Shown here: piece by piece, positions 1 to 11,284 of the stretch
How positions within the stretch are numbered: position 1 is the stretch's first letter
Layout: each line of letters begins with the position of its first letter
From: Rhabdophis nuchalis
Lineage: Eukaryota; Chordata; Lepidosauria; Squamata; Natricidae
NCBI GenBank assembly: GCA_039707465.1
Contig: CM077645.1
Coordinates: 62,467,850-62,531,849 of the forward strand
Reading direction: 5' to 3'
DNA length: 64,000 bases
Notes under the pieces: generated by a model
Seen by the model: the letters and a program-made list of their open reading frames with translations, nothing else
Database searches by the model: none
What the model was told of the DNA's origin: nothing
Made by a program: the position numbers and the translations under genes

Positions 1-697
1 GTTTTATGTTAAATTAGTAACAAGTCAGCCAACACAAACACCTTAGAAATGAACTTGATATAAAATTATTATGGTGGGTTGTCTATATAGTCTTTATAAT
101 CATTTTCCATATCTTGTTGTGTTTGCATATACTTAAGAATTCCTCCTGGACAATAGATCGCTATTTCACTGACAATTTAGCCTATACTAGCTTTCTTTGT
201 ACCTCATGACCCCAAGCATTGTTAAGAGCAATTAAGCAAAGTGATCTAAATTTTATGTTGACTTTACAAGTTTTCTAGGTGCTATATTTAAACATGCATT
301 AACAAAAAGCTATTTAGTATGTTGGCCTATTATTATGGTAGCATTAGTAAATGAACCAACTGTTCCATACTCTTAAATGCATGTTTTTAAGGTTTTAGGC
401 ATTCCTTCAAGATGAGGGACATTATCCTGGAAAATTGGATATTAAAATCTGTACTGCACCAAGATAGTTTCTATCCTTTGCCTATTTTCTTAACGATCTC
501 TGTAGCATTTTTTTCATCAAGTATTTTACACCCGTTTTGTTTGTCCTTACATTACTGTGAAGGAGGCCACAAATATCTGAGAGAAATAAAAGTGTAATGT
601 TTGGCACTTGCTTCGCTCACTCTATGTATCATACTAAATCATGTTTATATTAAATATTTGAATATTTGTCTTTTATAAACCATACTTAATCTACATA
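1..697. other. No feature recognised
   Basis: AT-rich single-copy-looking DNA. I see no ORF, repeat end or splice-flanked open segment here. Confidence 0.6.
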
Positions 698-699
698 TA

Positions 700-1057
700 C
701 CATAATTTTTGGAGTATATGATGCACCTTTCCCCCCCTAAAAGAGCATGGAAATATTGGTGCATCTTATACACCGAACACAGCCATTTTTGGCCTTTTGA
801 AGACCCGCCTCGCATACCATTTTTGCGCAAAATGGGGCATTTTTTTGCAAAAACGGAGGTGTTTATTTTTCTCTTCCTCCAGCCTCCAGAAGCAGCCTTC
901 AGGCTTCAGCAGGGCTGAGGGAAGGGAGAAATACCCCTGCATTTTCCCCTTCCCCTAGCCCTGCTGAAGCCTGTAGAGTGCTCCCAGGGGCCAGGGAGGA
1001 CAAACACTTTTTTTCTTACTTACCTCTTCGAAATCTTGGTGTGTCCAAAAAATACGG
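700..1057. mobile_element. TA-flanked MITE, CCGTATTTTT family, diverged
   Basis: Bounded by TA at 698-699 and 1058-1059. Left end CCATAATTTTTGGAGTATAT, right end (reverse complement) CCGTATTTTTTGGACACACC. Interior is GC-rich with an inverted pair around CAGCAGGGCT and AGCCCTGCTG. Same family as 16095-16556 by terminal sequence. A Tc1/mariner-type origin is inferred from the TA duplication. Confidence 0.7.
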
Positions 1058-1158
1058 TAGTTTGCTATAGCTTATTCATCAAATAACAATTATTTCAGAA
1101 AAGTTCTAACACTTACACCCATGGCAGAAAAAAGACTTATATCTTTCTGATCCAAATG

Positions 1159-1390
1159 CAGAGGTTGATTGCTACTGGTTTGCACCGGTTTGGGCGAACC
1201 AATAGTGGAAATTGCAACTGGGTTGCCGAAACAGTAGGGACGGCAGGCTTGCCACAACCCCGAACTGATTCCCCGGTTGCTGCGGCATATGTTTTTGGCA
1301 TTTTAATGTTCTGTGCATGCACAAAACTATTTACAGACAACTGCGCATGCACTCCGAACCGGCAGTAACGCCGGCAGCAACCCACCCCTG
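1159..1390. mobile_element. hAT-type MITE, CAGGGGTGGGTTG family
   Basis: Right end is CAGCAACCCACCCCTG, left end CAGAGGTTGATTGCTACTGG; these are diverged inverted repeats. The 8 bp flanks are tccaaatg (1151-1158) and tccgagtg (1391-1398), a target duplication with two A/G differences. Interior contains TGCGCATGCA and two CCGGTTTGG/CCGAACCGG pairs. 232 bp, no coding capacity. Confidence 0.75.
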
Positions 1391-1398
1391 TCCGAGTG

Positions 1399-2637
1399 TA
1401 TATTGTTTCTGAAATACTGTTGACATCAGAATTCTCCCTAATATCTGATTTCTTAGAAGGTTTAAATATTTATTTGCCAATCATTGTTAAAATAGGATCA
1501 GTACTGAACCAGTCATGTTGTACTGTAAAGTAAGATAGGGCTTCTGCTGAGATTACTGTTCCTAACTATGCTGAACTTTTAAAAATTTGCTCTATGTGTT
1601 CTTTTTTTAAGGCCCTTCAACCTGACATAATAGATTAGGCCATCAGTTTCTCTTCATTTTCCCATCTTAAGTTTCTGGCTGAAAGTAGTGAAGGTAATTT
1701 TTCCTAGTGACAGATGGCTGATTTCTCTGTCTACAGGACAAAGGTTGTTCTAGTTATATAATTTTGCTCCTGAGCTTGGAATATTGGGTTCATGTAGATC
1801 AAAAATATCATATGATTATGTGAACAGTAAAGAGGTATATGAAGAAATACTTTATTAGTGGCAGATGCTTCTGAAAAGATCACTCAAAATTAATGAAATT
1901 CAATATATAACAAAATATTATAAACAGAAACATGTTCACTATCTCAGGTACCCAAGGCAGAAATATATTGCAGCTTATTTGCTATCTATTTCTAGTAGGT
2001 CTTGTCCTACCAGAACAAAACAATTTGGAGTATTGTTTTGTGTCAGTAGCCAATAACATGCAATAGTAGATTCAAAGTGTGAAATTATTTATTCATGCTT
2101 AGTTAAATTTAACTGCAACATGAAATAAGTGATTACCTGTTTTGGATATAATTTCATAATCAAGACTCCGAAGGTCATTTGAAGTACTGTGCTAATTAAT
2201 CTTTATTTCCAGCCTTCCTTAATTATTCTTGCCAGATGGTGCTTTATTTACGTTATTGCTTAGGGTTTCCAGCTGAGGCTGTTTGATTGTTGAAGAAAAA
2301 TATGTGATGGCACCATAAGATAACTGTAATTGAATTGTTAGGTATGTTAGAATATTTGAGCCTTCTGTCCCTGCTTTAGCCTCAGCTGGGAAATAAGTTT
2401 GTTAACAAAGTGCTTTGGCATCTCATGCAACTTCAATGATATATAGAAACCTGCCTTGGAAAAACAGGAATGAACTATAGTGCAAACCCATTTCAGTAAA
2501 ATGACATATAACCACATCCTAGGGTTTATTACCTATTTAAGAGACAAAAGTGCAACTAATCAATTACTTTATAGGACATGATTTTCAGAAATGATATTTT
2601 CAATAACAGACTACAAAATTTTAAATTACCTGTATTA
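1399..2637. other. Unassigned, one small inverted pair
   Basis: AT-rich intronic-type DNA. TTTCCAGCTGAGGCT at 2266-2280 pairs with AGCCTCAGCTGGGAAA at 2378-2393, a stem-forming pair of unknown meaning. Confidence 0.5.
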
Positions 2638-2645
2638 CTCCAGAC

Positions 2646-2764
2646 CAGGGTGTCAAATTCATATTGACACGTGACGTATTGGGACTTTCCCCCCTTTCAC
2701 CAAACCAGGTGCAGATGTGGGGTGTGACACATCTGGCCCGTGGGCTGGGAGTTTGACAGCCCTG
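2646..2764. mobile_element. hAT-type MITE, CAGGGGTGTCAAACTC family
   Basis: Left terminus CAGGGTGTCAAATTC, right terminus GAGTTTGACAGCCCTG. Flanked by ctccagac (2638-2645) and ctctagac (2765-2772), an 8 bp duplication with one mismatch. 119 bp, internally deleted. Confidence 0.82.
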
Positions 2765-2772
2765 CTCTAGAC

Positions 2773-4399
2773 ACTGCAACCAGATACAGTGTACAACTTT
2801 TGTTAATAATTCTGGTAAAATGCTGCTAATAAAATATATACTTATAAAATATTTTATCTTTTTGGGTATACTTCACTAGCAAAAGAGTAGGGTGCAGGTC
2901 AAAAACAATAATTTTACTGAATGAGGTTTTTGAAAACACTGAACAGCTGTTCACTATTGCAAATAATTGGAAAAGAAAATCAAGTTAATCCTGTCAACCT
3001 CTACTTTTTCAGCTTTCTAAAGAATGAATGGCTTTCTTCTAGTTTTGGAAAATTACAATTGAATGTGAACTTTATTTGATATGCTTTATATAGTCTAATG
3101 TAGCAGAATATTGATGTGCTCAATAGAATTTAAATTTTTCAAAAAGCAGACAATCTTGTATGAAATACAAAATAATTTTTGGATAAGACCCAGAGATATA
3201 AGTGGAGTAGACAAAACAGAATTGGAATAGTGGCCTTTGTCCTTAAGTCCAATGGATTCATTAGATTTGATTGATTAATATGTGTATATATTTGATATGC
3301 CTGGTGGTACATACTGTACATATCAAAAAAGCAGGTCCATTACTTTGCAGAACAGTTTCATCTATAGAAATCCATTCAAGCATGTTCTAATGTGCAATTC
3401 ATTTAGAGACAGAGCTTGGCATCATAGTCCAGTTCATTTCTGAATGTTCATGAATCCTGATATATAATTGGAAAAGAATATGAATTCTAGAAAGAATATA
3501 AGCCAGCTATTATTTTGATTTTGATTGACATACAAAAGGAAGCCAAGACAAAAAAAATGTGTATATCTTTTGTATAATGAATCCTCAGCATATTGCCGAC
3601 AAGGCCTCTTACAAACCTACTCTGCTGTCATGAGTACACTCCTGATGCTATCACTATCTTCCTTAGTTAGGAAAGCACACTTATTTTATCACACTTTACA
3701 GGGCAGCAAAGCAGATGCAGCGATAAGCGGAGGTAGGCTACTTATTCCACTTCAGTGTTTATTAATGATAATTTGCATTATGGGCCTTCAAAACAGTGGC
3801 CGCTTGGATGTACTTAAATCACCTGTTTGGTTTTCCTTTAACATTTTTATAACTGGGAGAGATGGGATTGCAATCATTGAGTGAAGCAGTTGTGTGTCAT
3901 CTTGCTTAATGGTTGTTTGACTCAATGGTTCAAAAAGTTATTCAAATATTCCAGTTCCAATTTTGATCATATGTTAAGGACTATCTTACCAATTTAGGCT
4001 CCTTCTCCTGACATTTTAAGCTCTTCAGATAGGGGCTGCTGCATATCTTCATGGTTTATTGATTTCTTAGTGTCTGTTCAAACAACTCAGACAATCAACC
4101 AAAAAGCTATCATTGCAGTTATCTTTAATTGTTGAATTGTAACATCTGTTTAAAGATGGGATTTGGTTTAGGGAAATCAACTGCTTTTGGCCTTTCCATA
4201 AGATAAGATAATTTAATTTCAAAAAGATTTAAATGATGTTATTTAATATTCTGTTATAGTGGAAGACTTATTATTTTATGATTACTTAACAATAATATAT
4301 CAGCATATAAGTTATGAACATAGACGTTTCATAGACCTTTATTGATACTGAATATTCTTACCTTATATTGTGTATTATTCTACTCACTCTTTTTTATTT
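2773..4399. other. Unassigned intronic-type DNA
   Basis: No convincing gene. A 119-codon frame at 3525-3884 has no recognisable domain, no splice context and ordinary AT-rich composition. Confidence 0.55.
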
Positions 4400-4407
4400 G
4401 CCTATAT

Positions 4408-4962
4408 CAGTGATGGCAAACCTTTTTTGGCTCAGGTGCCAAAAGCGAAGGGAGAGCAGGGAGCGCAGCATGCCACACCCATAATGCTATACACGCGCTT
4501 CCCCGACCCAGTGTGCATGTGCATACGACCAGCACTCCCCCCATTTTTGGCACACTTTTTTCACCCTCCCCATGCTCCAGAGGCTTTTTAGGAACACGGG
4601 GAGGGCAAAAACACCCCCCACCGAAACCCTCTGGAGGCTTCAGGAGCTTCTCTGAAGCCTCCAGAGTGCAAAAAACTGACCCTATGGGCAAATCGGAAAT
4701 TCAGGAATAGACTTCTGGTTCACTTGTAGGGCTGGTTTTCGCCCTTAGGAGCCTTCAGGGAAGTCTCCTGAAGGCTCCTAAAGGCTCCGGAGGGGAAAAA
4801 CTGGCCCTACGAGCAAACCGGAAGTCCATTCCTGGTCGAAGGCCAAAGTCAGCTGGCCAGCACGCACATGCACACTGGAGCTGACAGGACAATGCTTTGT
4901 GTGCCCTAACAAATGGCTACGTGTGCACCTGTGGCACACGTGCCATAGGTTCGCCATCACAG
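4408..4962. mobile_element. hAT-type MITE, CAGTGATGGC family
   Basis: Left terminus CAGTGATGGCAAACC, right terminus GGTTCGCCATCACAG. Flanks gcctatat and tgctatat share six of eight bases. The interior has two GC-rich hairpins: CTCTGGAGGCTTCAG with CTGAAGCCTCCAGAG at about 4630-4668, and a second around GGAGCCTTCAGG near 4747. The family resembles OposCharlie/SPIN-type hAT elements by its terminal sequence; this is recall, not a search. Confidence 0.8.
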
Positions 4963-5083
4963 TGCTATATCATATGTTACCTTGTTGAGTTTTTTATGCC
5001 AACTTTATTTTGTCTTGTTTTGTTTTGTTTGAGGAATAATTTGACTTTAATTTGATGTTGTATTTTATGTTGCATAAACATAA

Positions 5084-5395
5084 AACGACCTGCCCCCCGA
5101 ATTACGCACCATCTCAGACCTCCGCCTTTTCCGCCAGCATCTTAAAACGCACCTATTTCAACAAGCCGGCATAGCATAACCTCCCATTTCTGACTGTTTT
5201 AGCTGTAAATATTAATTAGGGGGATTTTAAATTGTTTTAGCACAGGGTATGGGTTTAATAGGTTTTTAATAATGGTATTTTGTATATTTGTATTGTTTTT
5301 TAAATTTTCCTGTGCGCCGCCCTGGGTCCTTTTTTAGGAGAAGGTGCGGGTTATAAATTCGATAAAATAAATAAATAAATAAATAAAATATACTG
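5084..5395 (+). mobile_element. L2-like LINE 3' end
   Basis: 5084 begins a translatable stretch NDLPPELRTISDLRLFRQHL that matches the end of the L2-like ORF at 41.2-41.3 kb and stops with TAA after QQAGIA. A GCCGCCCTGGGTCC block near 5318 and an AATAAATAAATA tail near 5370-5390 complete the 3' end. It is 5'-truncated to about 310 bp. Confidence 0.82.
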
Positions 5396-5789
5396 TAGTT
5401 TGTACAATATTGCTTGTAATTTCAGTTATAGGCCTGAAATTCAAAATTTACTAATATTACTAACAATCTGAAGCATGAGCACATGTATATTATCTTTACT
5501 AAGTAAACATTAATGTGTGGTAATGTAATTTATTATTTTTTCTGCTATTTAAAGAACAAGCCAATGTAACATCAGAAAACTCTAAAATTACTATCAGAAA
5601 AGTAAAGGAGTCTTTGAAGGAAAAAATAATTATTGTTATTTTTATCATGGGAAATGGGAGCAAGTCCTGTAAATTTGTTTTGATTTATGTATTATAAGTT
5701 CATTTTGCTCATGTTATCAGATATATGCAAAAGTACTGAAGTATACCATTCAATAAATATTATGCATTGAATATTATATCAAACTATAG

Positions 5790-5836
5790 TTCCTCCCTCC
5801 CTCCCTCCCTCCCTCCCTCCCTCCCTCCCTCCCTCT
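5790..5836. repeat. (CCCT)n microsatellite
   Basis: About eleven CCCT tetramers, then degenerating into CTTC and CATC repeats up to about 5870. Confidence 0.92.
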
Positions 5837-6825
5837 CTTCCTTCCTTCTTCTATCCATCCATCCATCTAGCCACCCCCCACCCATTTATCTTGTATACCA
5901 CCTACTTCTACCGGATATATTTCCTATAACTTTTAAGTTATATGTATCCTCTTTTTCTTCTTATGAATTTTTTAAAGTCTCAGATTATTCATCTCCCTCA
6001 ATTGTAGAGATATAATTTATTATATTTAGTATGGATGGAAAAACAAATGCCTGGAGAATTCCTAAAATAAAATCCATAACACATTCTATTCTTAACACAA
6101 CAACAATGTATTTGCTTCCTATTGAATAATTTGCTGACAATATATATCTAATCAAAGTTAAGTTGGGCAGATAGTTAGAAAAATAGAATACAGTCAGGGA
6201 GACACAAAACAATATAAATACACCAGGAGCTCTTTGTTCGGAAGCTTAGAGTTCAGTGATGTTTCAAAAGCATACAACAACAACAACAACCCTGCTTTAT
6301 TAAAAGACCAGCATTGTTGATGCCTACTGTGAAGAGATAGAAAAAGCAAATAATTTATATCATGCTATAGTTGCATTAGATTTGAAAGCTAACTTTTATG
6401 TTGTGTTTTAAGATTTGCCCCACATGACCCCAAAAATATAATATCAGCATCATCACATTTTCTATTGAATGAAAAATACATTTCTAGGATAAAAGGTGCT
6501 CTTGCTAGATTCTTTTCTTATTTTTGAATCGAATGTTAAAGTTCCAAATCTGCTCTTCCTGCCTCCTACTAAAGATAAACCTCATCTTGATAGGTTGTGT
6601 GAACATTGATTATCAACAAACTTTGGTTTTTATAGCCTGACTTCCAGAAAAGGAAGTTTTGCATATTAAAACATAAACTTCTTTCTATTGCTTGCTTTTT
6701 TAATTGCAGTTTGAATTTAATCATAGCCCAATGTGTTGTAGTTTGTTACCAATATTAATGGGAATTTCATATGTTTATGAAAATATAGTACATACCATTG
6801 GCTGGCACTCTGCCTTCTGCAATTT
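5837..6825. other. Unassigned intronic-type DNA
   Basis: Apart from a short (CAA)n at about 6277, nothing stands out. Confidence 0.55.
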
Positions 6826-6826
6826 G

Positions 6827-6909
<83 letters not shown>
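6826..6909. repeat. (ATA)n microsatellite
   Basis: About 28 near-perfect trinucleotide copies at the tail of a minus-strand L2-like end. Confidence 0.95.
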
Positions 6910-6953
6910 TTATATTTATAAACCGCCCCCTCTCTCCGAAGGGACTCGGGGCA
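6826..6953 (-). mobile_element. L2-like LINE 3' end with expanded (AAT)n tail
   Basis: Read on the minus strand, GCCCCGAGTCCCTTCGGAGA is the conserved 3' block of the L2-like family; it is followed by a tail that has become a long ATT/AAT array at 6826-6909. No coding part remains. Confidence 0.75.
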
Positions 6954-6985
6954 GTAGACAGGCAGGCAGGCAGATAGATAGATAT

Positions 6986-7435
6986 AGAATTTTTTGCTGA
7001 TAAATAAATGAAGGGAGACTAGTATAGATATATTTCAAGCTATTTAGCTCTTCATCAGCTAGCCATACTCTTACTGGGATTTGAACTTAGGCTATTTGAC
7101 ATGTCTCTAAGCCACAGGTTCTTCTCCCTTATCAGCTGAACCAGGGAATGATTAGAGGTTTTGTCAAGGCACTTGGTATGCCCCAAATATGGAAGCAGTA
7201 TGCTTCCTCCCTGATAAGGGATGAGAGTTTGTGGCTTAGAGACATGTCAAGTAGCCCAAGTTCAAATCCCAGTAAGGGTATGGATTTGCTGATATTAACA
7301 GCAAAAAATTCAATACAAAATGGTTTCAACCTGGAAGGCTCCTAGGGTGGAACTGAAAGGCAAAAAGGAGAGCAGTATGCTCCTTCACATATTTGGGGCA
7401 TACAAGGTGCCTTGACAAAACATCTAATATATCTC
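6986..7435. repeat. Complex nested inverted repeat
   Basis: Bases 7066-7135 and 7211-7280 are inverted copies of about 70 nt (shared GACATGTCTCTAAGCCAC and its complement) around a 75 nt spacer. A second pair, 7148-7200 and 7380-7432, shares TTTTGTCAAGGCAC and TGCCCCAAATAT in inverted form. The right copy lacks about 60 nt found on the left around 7000-7060, while GAATTTTTTGCTG (6986) pairs with CAGCAAAAAATTC (near 7300). I read it as two head-to-head copies of one repeat with a deletion. Confidence 0.75.
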
Positions 7436-7442
7436 TATCTCA

Positions 7443-7490
7443 TCTATGCCTATGCCTATGCCTATGCCTATGCCTATGCCTATGCCTATG

Positions 7491-7563
<73 letters not shown>
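7443..7563. repeat. Compound (CCTATG)n (CT)n microsatellite
   Basis: About eight CCTATG hexamers at 7446-7491 followed by about 36 CT dinucleotides to 7563. It follows the inverted repeat directly. Confidence 0.95.
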
Positions 7564-7567
<4 letters not shown>

Positions 7568-8369
7568 GATTTTTTAATAGTGTGAGATCTGGGGTATTCT
7601 TTGAAAAAACAAACAATATTTAATTTAAATTTAATTTTGGAAATGTTGGCATTATTTTAGAGTTGTCCTTACACCTCTGGCTGCCTGGACCATTGTATCA
7701 TTTATCCTTTCAAACATTAATAATAGTTATTTTATTAAATCTTAGTTATCAATCTTCCTGTTGAACGAATCAATCAGTTGCTTTTTGTTTCATTTGGAGT
7801 CCAGCCCATCACCATCTTTTAAAAATTTTCTGGACTTAAAGTAGTTTCTCATTATTCTTCTTAAATCCTACATTATAGAGTGACAGAATCTTCAGAATTT
7901 TTGACTTTGGACCAAATTTTTTTTGCAGGTCATTACATTCAAATCTCCAATAGAGTCAATAGTTTTGGAGTTTATCATGGCTGTATCGTATGTCTGTTTT
8001 TAAAGCTTATGTATTTTATAACCCAAGAACAATGGAACAAGCAGATAACAATTTCATTCCCTTACACTGTTATGTCACTGAATGTCAGGTTTAAGGCATA
8101 AATACATGAAATTAGACACTAGTGACAGCAGCAGTAGCAATAGCAGCAGTGGTGTGTGCTAATGAGGCCATGTTATGAATTATCTGGGCCTGTACAAATT
8201 CAGGTTATTTGATCTTTAAAATTCTAGGAGTAATTAGAGGGTAGAGAATTTTATTAGCATTTTAATATATTCTAATATCTAATATATTCTAATGAAGAAC
8301 TGTCTGGCTCCCATAATATTTGGCCAATTAGATCATGCAGAGTTGGCATGCTGCGAGATTAAAGAATGT
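7564..8369. other. Unassigned intronic-type DNA
   Basis: Contains a short imperfect CAG/CAGTAG run near 8125-8152 and a tandem TAATATATTCTAAT pair at 8261-8292. No coding signal. Confidence 0.55.
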
Positions 8370-8525
8370 CATATACACACCCAGAAGTGTGCCTTCTCTA
8401 TTGAAGCATCTGCCCTCCAGAATGAAGTTTCCCTTGAGAACTGAATGTCTTCAATTCTGTTGCTTAGAAGAGTCATAAAAACCTGGCTCTTTGCCTATAA
8501 GCCTTCAGAGATGTAAAATGAGACC
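8370..8525 (+). mobile_element. Probable old LINE ORF end, decayed
   Basis: Pieces of the plus strand translate to a broken AFSIEASAL..NEVSL block and, about 60 nt later, LRRVIKTWLFAYK. These resemble the terminal AFSV..P.LWN..P and FR..LKTWLF blocks of L2/CR1-type ORFs, but frames are broken and the match is from memory. Confidence 0.42.
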
Positions 8526-11284
8526 TGTCACTTCATCATCTGTGTCACTTTTTCTGTTGGCCAAGAATACCTTGGTTACTAAATGGTCTTGAGTCTAACT
8601 TTTTAATACAAGCCCCAGCTATTAATTTATTTATGACAGATAATGCATTTGCCTTGATATTAAGTGTAACTTGTTTAAGATAAGGAATTTGGATTGGTCG
8701 TGTTCAAAAGTGGCATGTCTATCATGATCACTTCTTTTGAGAAAACTGAAGAAATGAACTGTTTTATGGTCTTCATGTAGAGTTTCCAGAAATAATTTAT
8801 TACACTCTTTTAGCAAGGTAATGCTGGTGTAGATCACCCGATGTGGTTCAAATTCTTGCACTTATTATTTTCTAGGAAGAAAAATATATGACATGTTTGT
8901 AGTACAAGTCAGTTTGGTTTGCTTCATTTCTTTCCCTTCCTGTGTGTAGTTTATCTCTTCCTTTCTCTTAGAGGATCGTATACCCAGTACATTGCTGAAA
9001 TAGTTAAGGCCTTATTAATGTTTCATTTTCATAAATACTGTATGTATTTTGTCCCATCCACCAGAAGAAAATAATTAAAGAGCTTATCGGCTGGCAAGTC
9101 TTGTGTTCTGTTGAGACATTGGTCAATAACCCAGCAAGCATCTATTTGGATTGCTTGTGAATACTCACGCTTGTTTGCCAGAAGTCATGTAGGAGTAAAT
9201 GATCTTTCTGGCTTTCTCACCTGAGAAAGCATGTACTGAAAGTAAGATTTCCTCCAATCTTCATGCATTGTACATGGTTGGAATTCAATGTTATGATATA
9301 TGCTCTTCATTTTTTTAATTTTTTCCTTGTTGTCTGTAATAAACTAGCTTTCCTGAATTATATAAACAGCGAAGCTCAGAAGTTAATGAGTCTGGAGGAA
9401 CATCTGTTAAAAAGACCTTGATTATCATAAATTTGCAGGGAAATGAGAACATAAGGAAAGACAGAAGCTGATGAAGAGCCTGTTTGGCTTAAACAAATAA
9501 ATAATGCAATCCAGAACACAAGATGGGTTTTTCAAAGGAGACTAATAAACACTGTTCCTTTCCCCCAGTGGTTAACACCAAATGCTAATCTGATGTCATC
9601 TCCAATTGTTCTGTCCTGTTTTTCTGCCAAACATAAATAATTAATGCTGGTAGAATCTGTCTTCTCTTTCATTCTTCTAAAGAAATGATATCTGATAGAT
9701 TTTCTGATGACCCGGAGTATTGTTTTGTAAGATGCTCCATTTTTCCTATTTTCAGAAATAAAGTTTCTTGTTAGTTTCTTGTATAAGGTTTAGTGATACA
9801 GGACAGAGATATTTTTCTGACAAGAGAGGGGGGGGGGAGTAGAGTAGAGTAGAGAATAATATTTTTATGTTTGTAATTATTTTTATAACCAGTACATGTT
9901 AAACTTCTTGAAGTTTTCGGTATCTGGGTGTTTGATGGGCTAGGTAAAATAGAACTCAGTTTATACATTTGCTTTATCATTTTGTTTGTTCAATTCAATT
10001 TTAAAGTAAACCCAACTATATTACAAATAAAGAAAGATAAAAATAGATTCATTTTGATTAAGCAAGTTATCACCTGGAGGCAACTATATTTGCTTCAGCG
10101 GAATAAGTATTTTGTTCAGTGAAACAATTTGGGTGGCCTTGAATTTGGCCAGAAATACATCTCTCAGCTTCCATTCTAAGCATCTTTTCAGGATAGTTGC
10201 TTAAGACATCCTCCTGAAAGACTTCAGAAGATACATGCTAAGAGGTTCAGTGATTAGTTTGACTAATGGGAGATTTGGAGCAATGTATTTTGTATATCTA
10301 ATTTACAATTTTATGTGTGCTTTCTGTTGTGGGCAGAACATACATAGCATATATTGATTTTTTTGGGGGGGGAGGGTTCTACATGATCAGTGTTTTGACA
10401 AGCAAATAACATTGTGGCTTTTTTTTGATAAAGAAAACCATGTTGCTTTATTTATCTCTTTGTCAAGCGAAATCTGTAAGTTAGGCCTAGTAATTGCCTC
10501 AAACCTTTTTGCCCTATATCTATCATCAGCCAAAGTGAGAAGAGGCATTTTCCACGTCTGGCAGGTGAATCCTGGAAAAGACAGACAGGTTAATACTCCA
10601 ACATTTATCAAAAAAGTTAATGTGAAAATAGCCAAAGAAGGTGAATGGCATGTCTTCATGCGGTATTTGTCAAAGCAGGATAAGCATAAGAGAAGATAAA
10701 TTGTTGCCATTTTACAATGCTCACCAAAAGCTTTGGGGCAAAGTTGGCAGAGAAGACCAAGTAAGGCTTTTCATAGTATTTGTGAAGACTGAGAAACCGA
10801 AGAAAGCAAAGCAACATTGCTTCATCCTTAGAAGCAGAGGTGGTTCTGAGATACTTCCCAGAGCTGCTGTAAAGAAATGCTTCATTCAAAGCTCATTGAA
10901 GGAAAGCACGCCCTGGAGGATTTGCACTGTACTAGTATCTATTAGCAAAGTCTGCCAGAGATCTATGGTTGTCATAAAACATATTTATTGTGTGACTAAA
11001 CTGACATCAAGAAAAATATTTGTTTCTCTTAGGTATTTTTCTTCATGCTACCTCCAGAAAACAGTATATAATGTCTGTGGGCTTCCTAATAGTCTCTTAT
11101 TTGTTATTGAAAGACAAATCTTTTCAAGCTAAAGTCCTTCCCTTACAGATCCCTACTTCCTTTATTTTCCAACTTGTATGTTGTTTCAGCCAACAAAGTT
11201 ACTCTTAGGTAGCTTTCAGATTAGAAAACCAAAGCCAAAAAACCATAATGTATACAGTACATTGATGGAAGGATAACTAATTAA
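8526..11284. other. Unassigned, likely unique DNA
   Basis: No repeat ends recognised over 2.7 kb. Overlapping open frames at 10387-11132 on both strands (up to 163 codons) lack domains and splice-flanked structure, but the low stop density around 10405-10910 could merit alignment with related genomes. Confidence 0.5.

Noticed and set aside
3525..3884. 119-codon plus-strand frame
   Set aside because: No domain, no splice context, and composition like the surrounding DNA.
6826..6909. Possible CRISPR-like or satellite array
   Set aside because: It is a trinucleotide microsatellite; there are no spacers, and the genome is a vertebrate.
7393..7623. Open frame rich in LCLCLC and LSLSLS
   Set aside because: It is the translation of the (CCTATG)n and (CT)n arrays, not a gene.
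10641..11132. 163-codon plus-strand frame
   Set aside because: No recognisable motif; overlaps an antisense frame and lacks exon boundaries. Kept only as a region to align.
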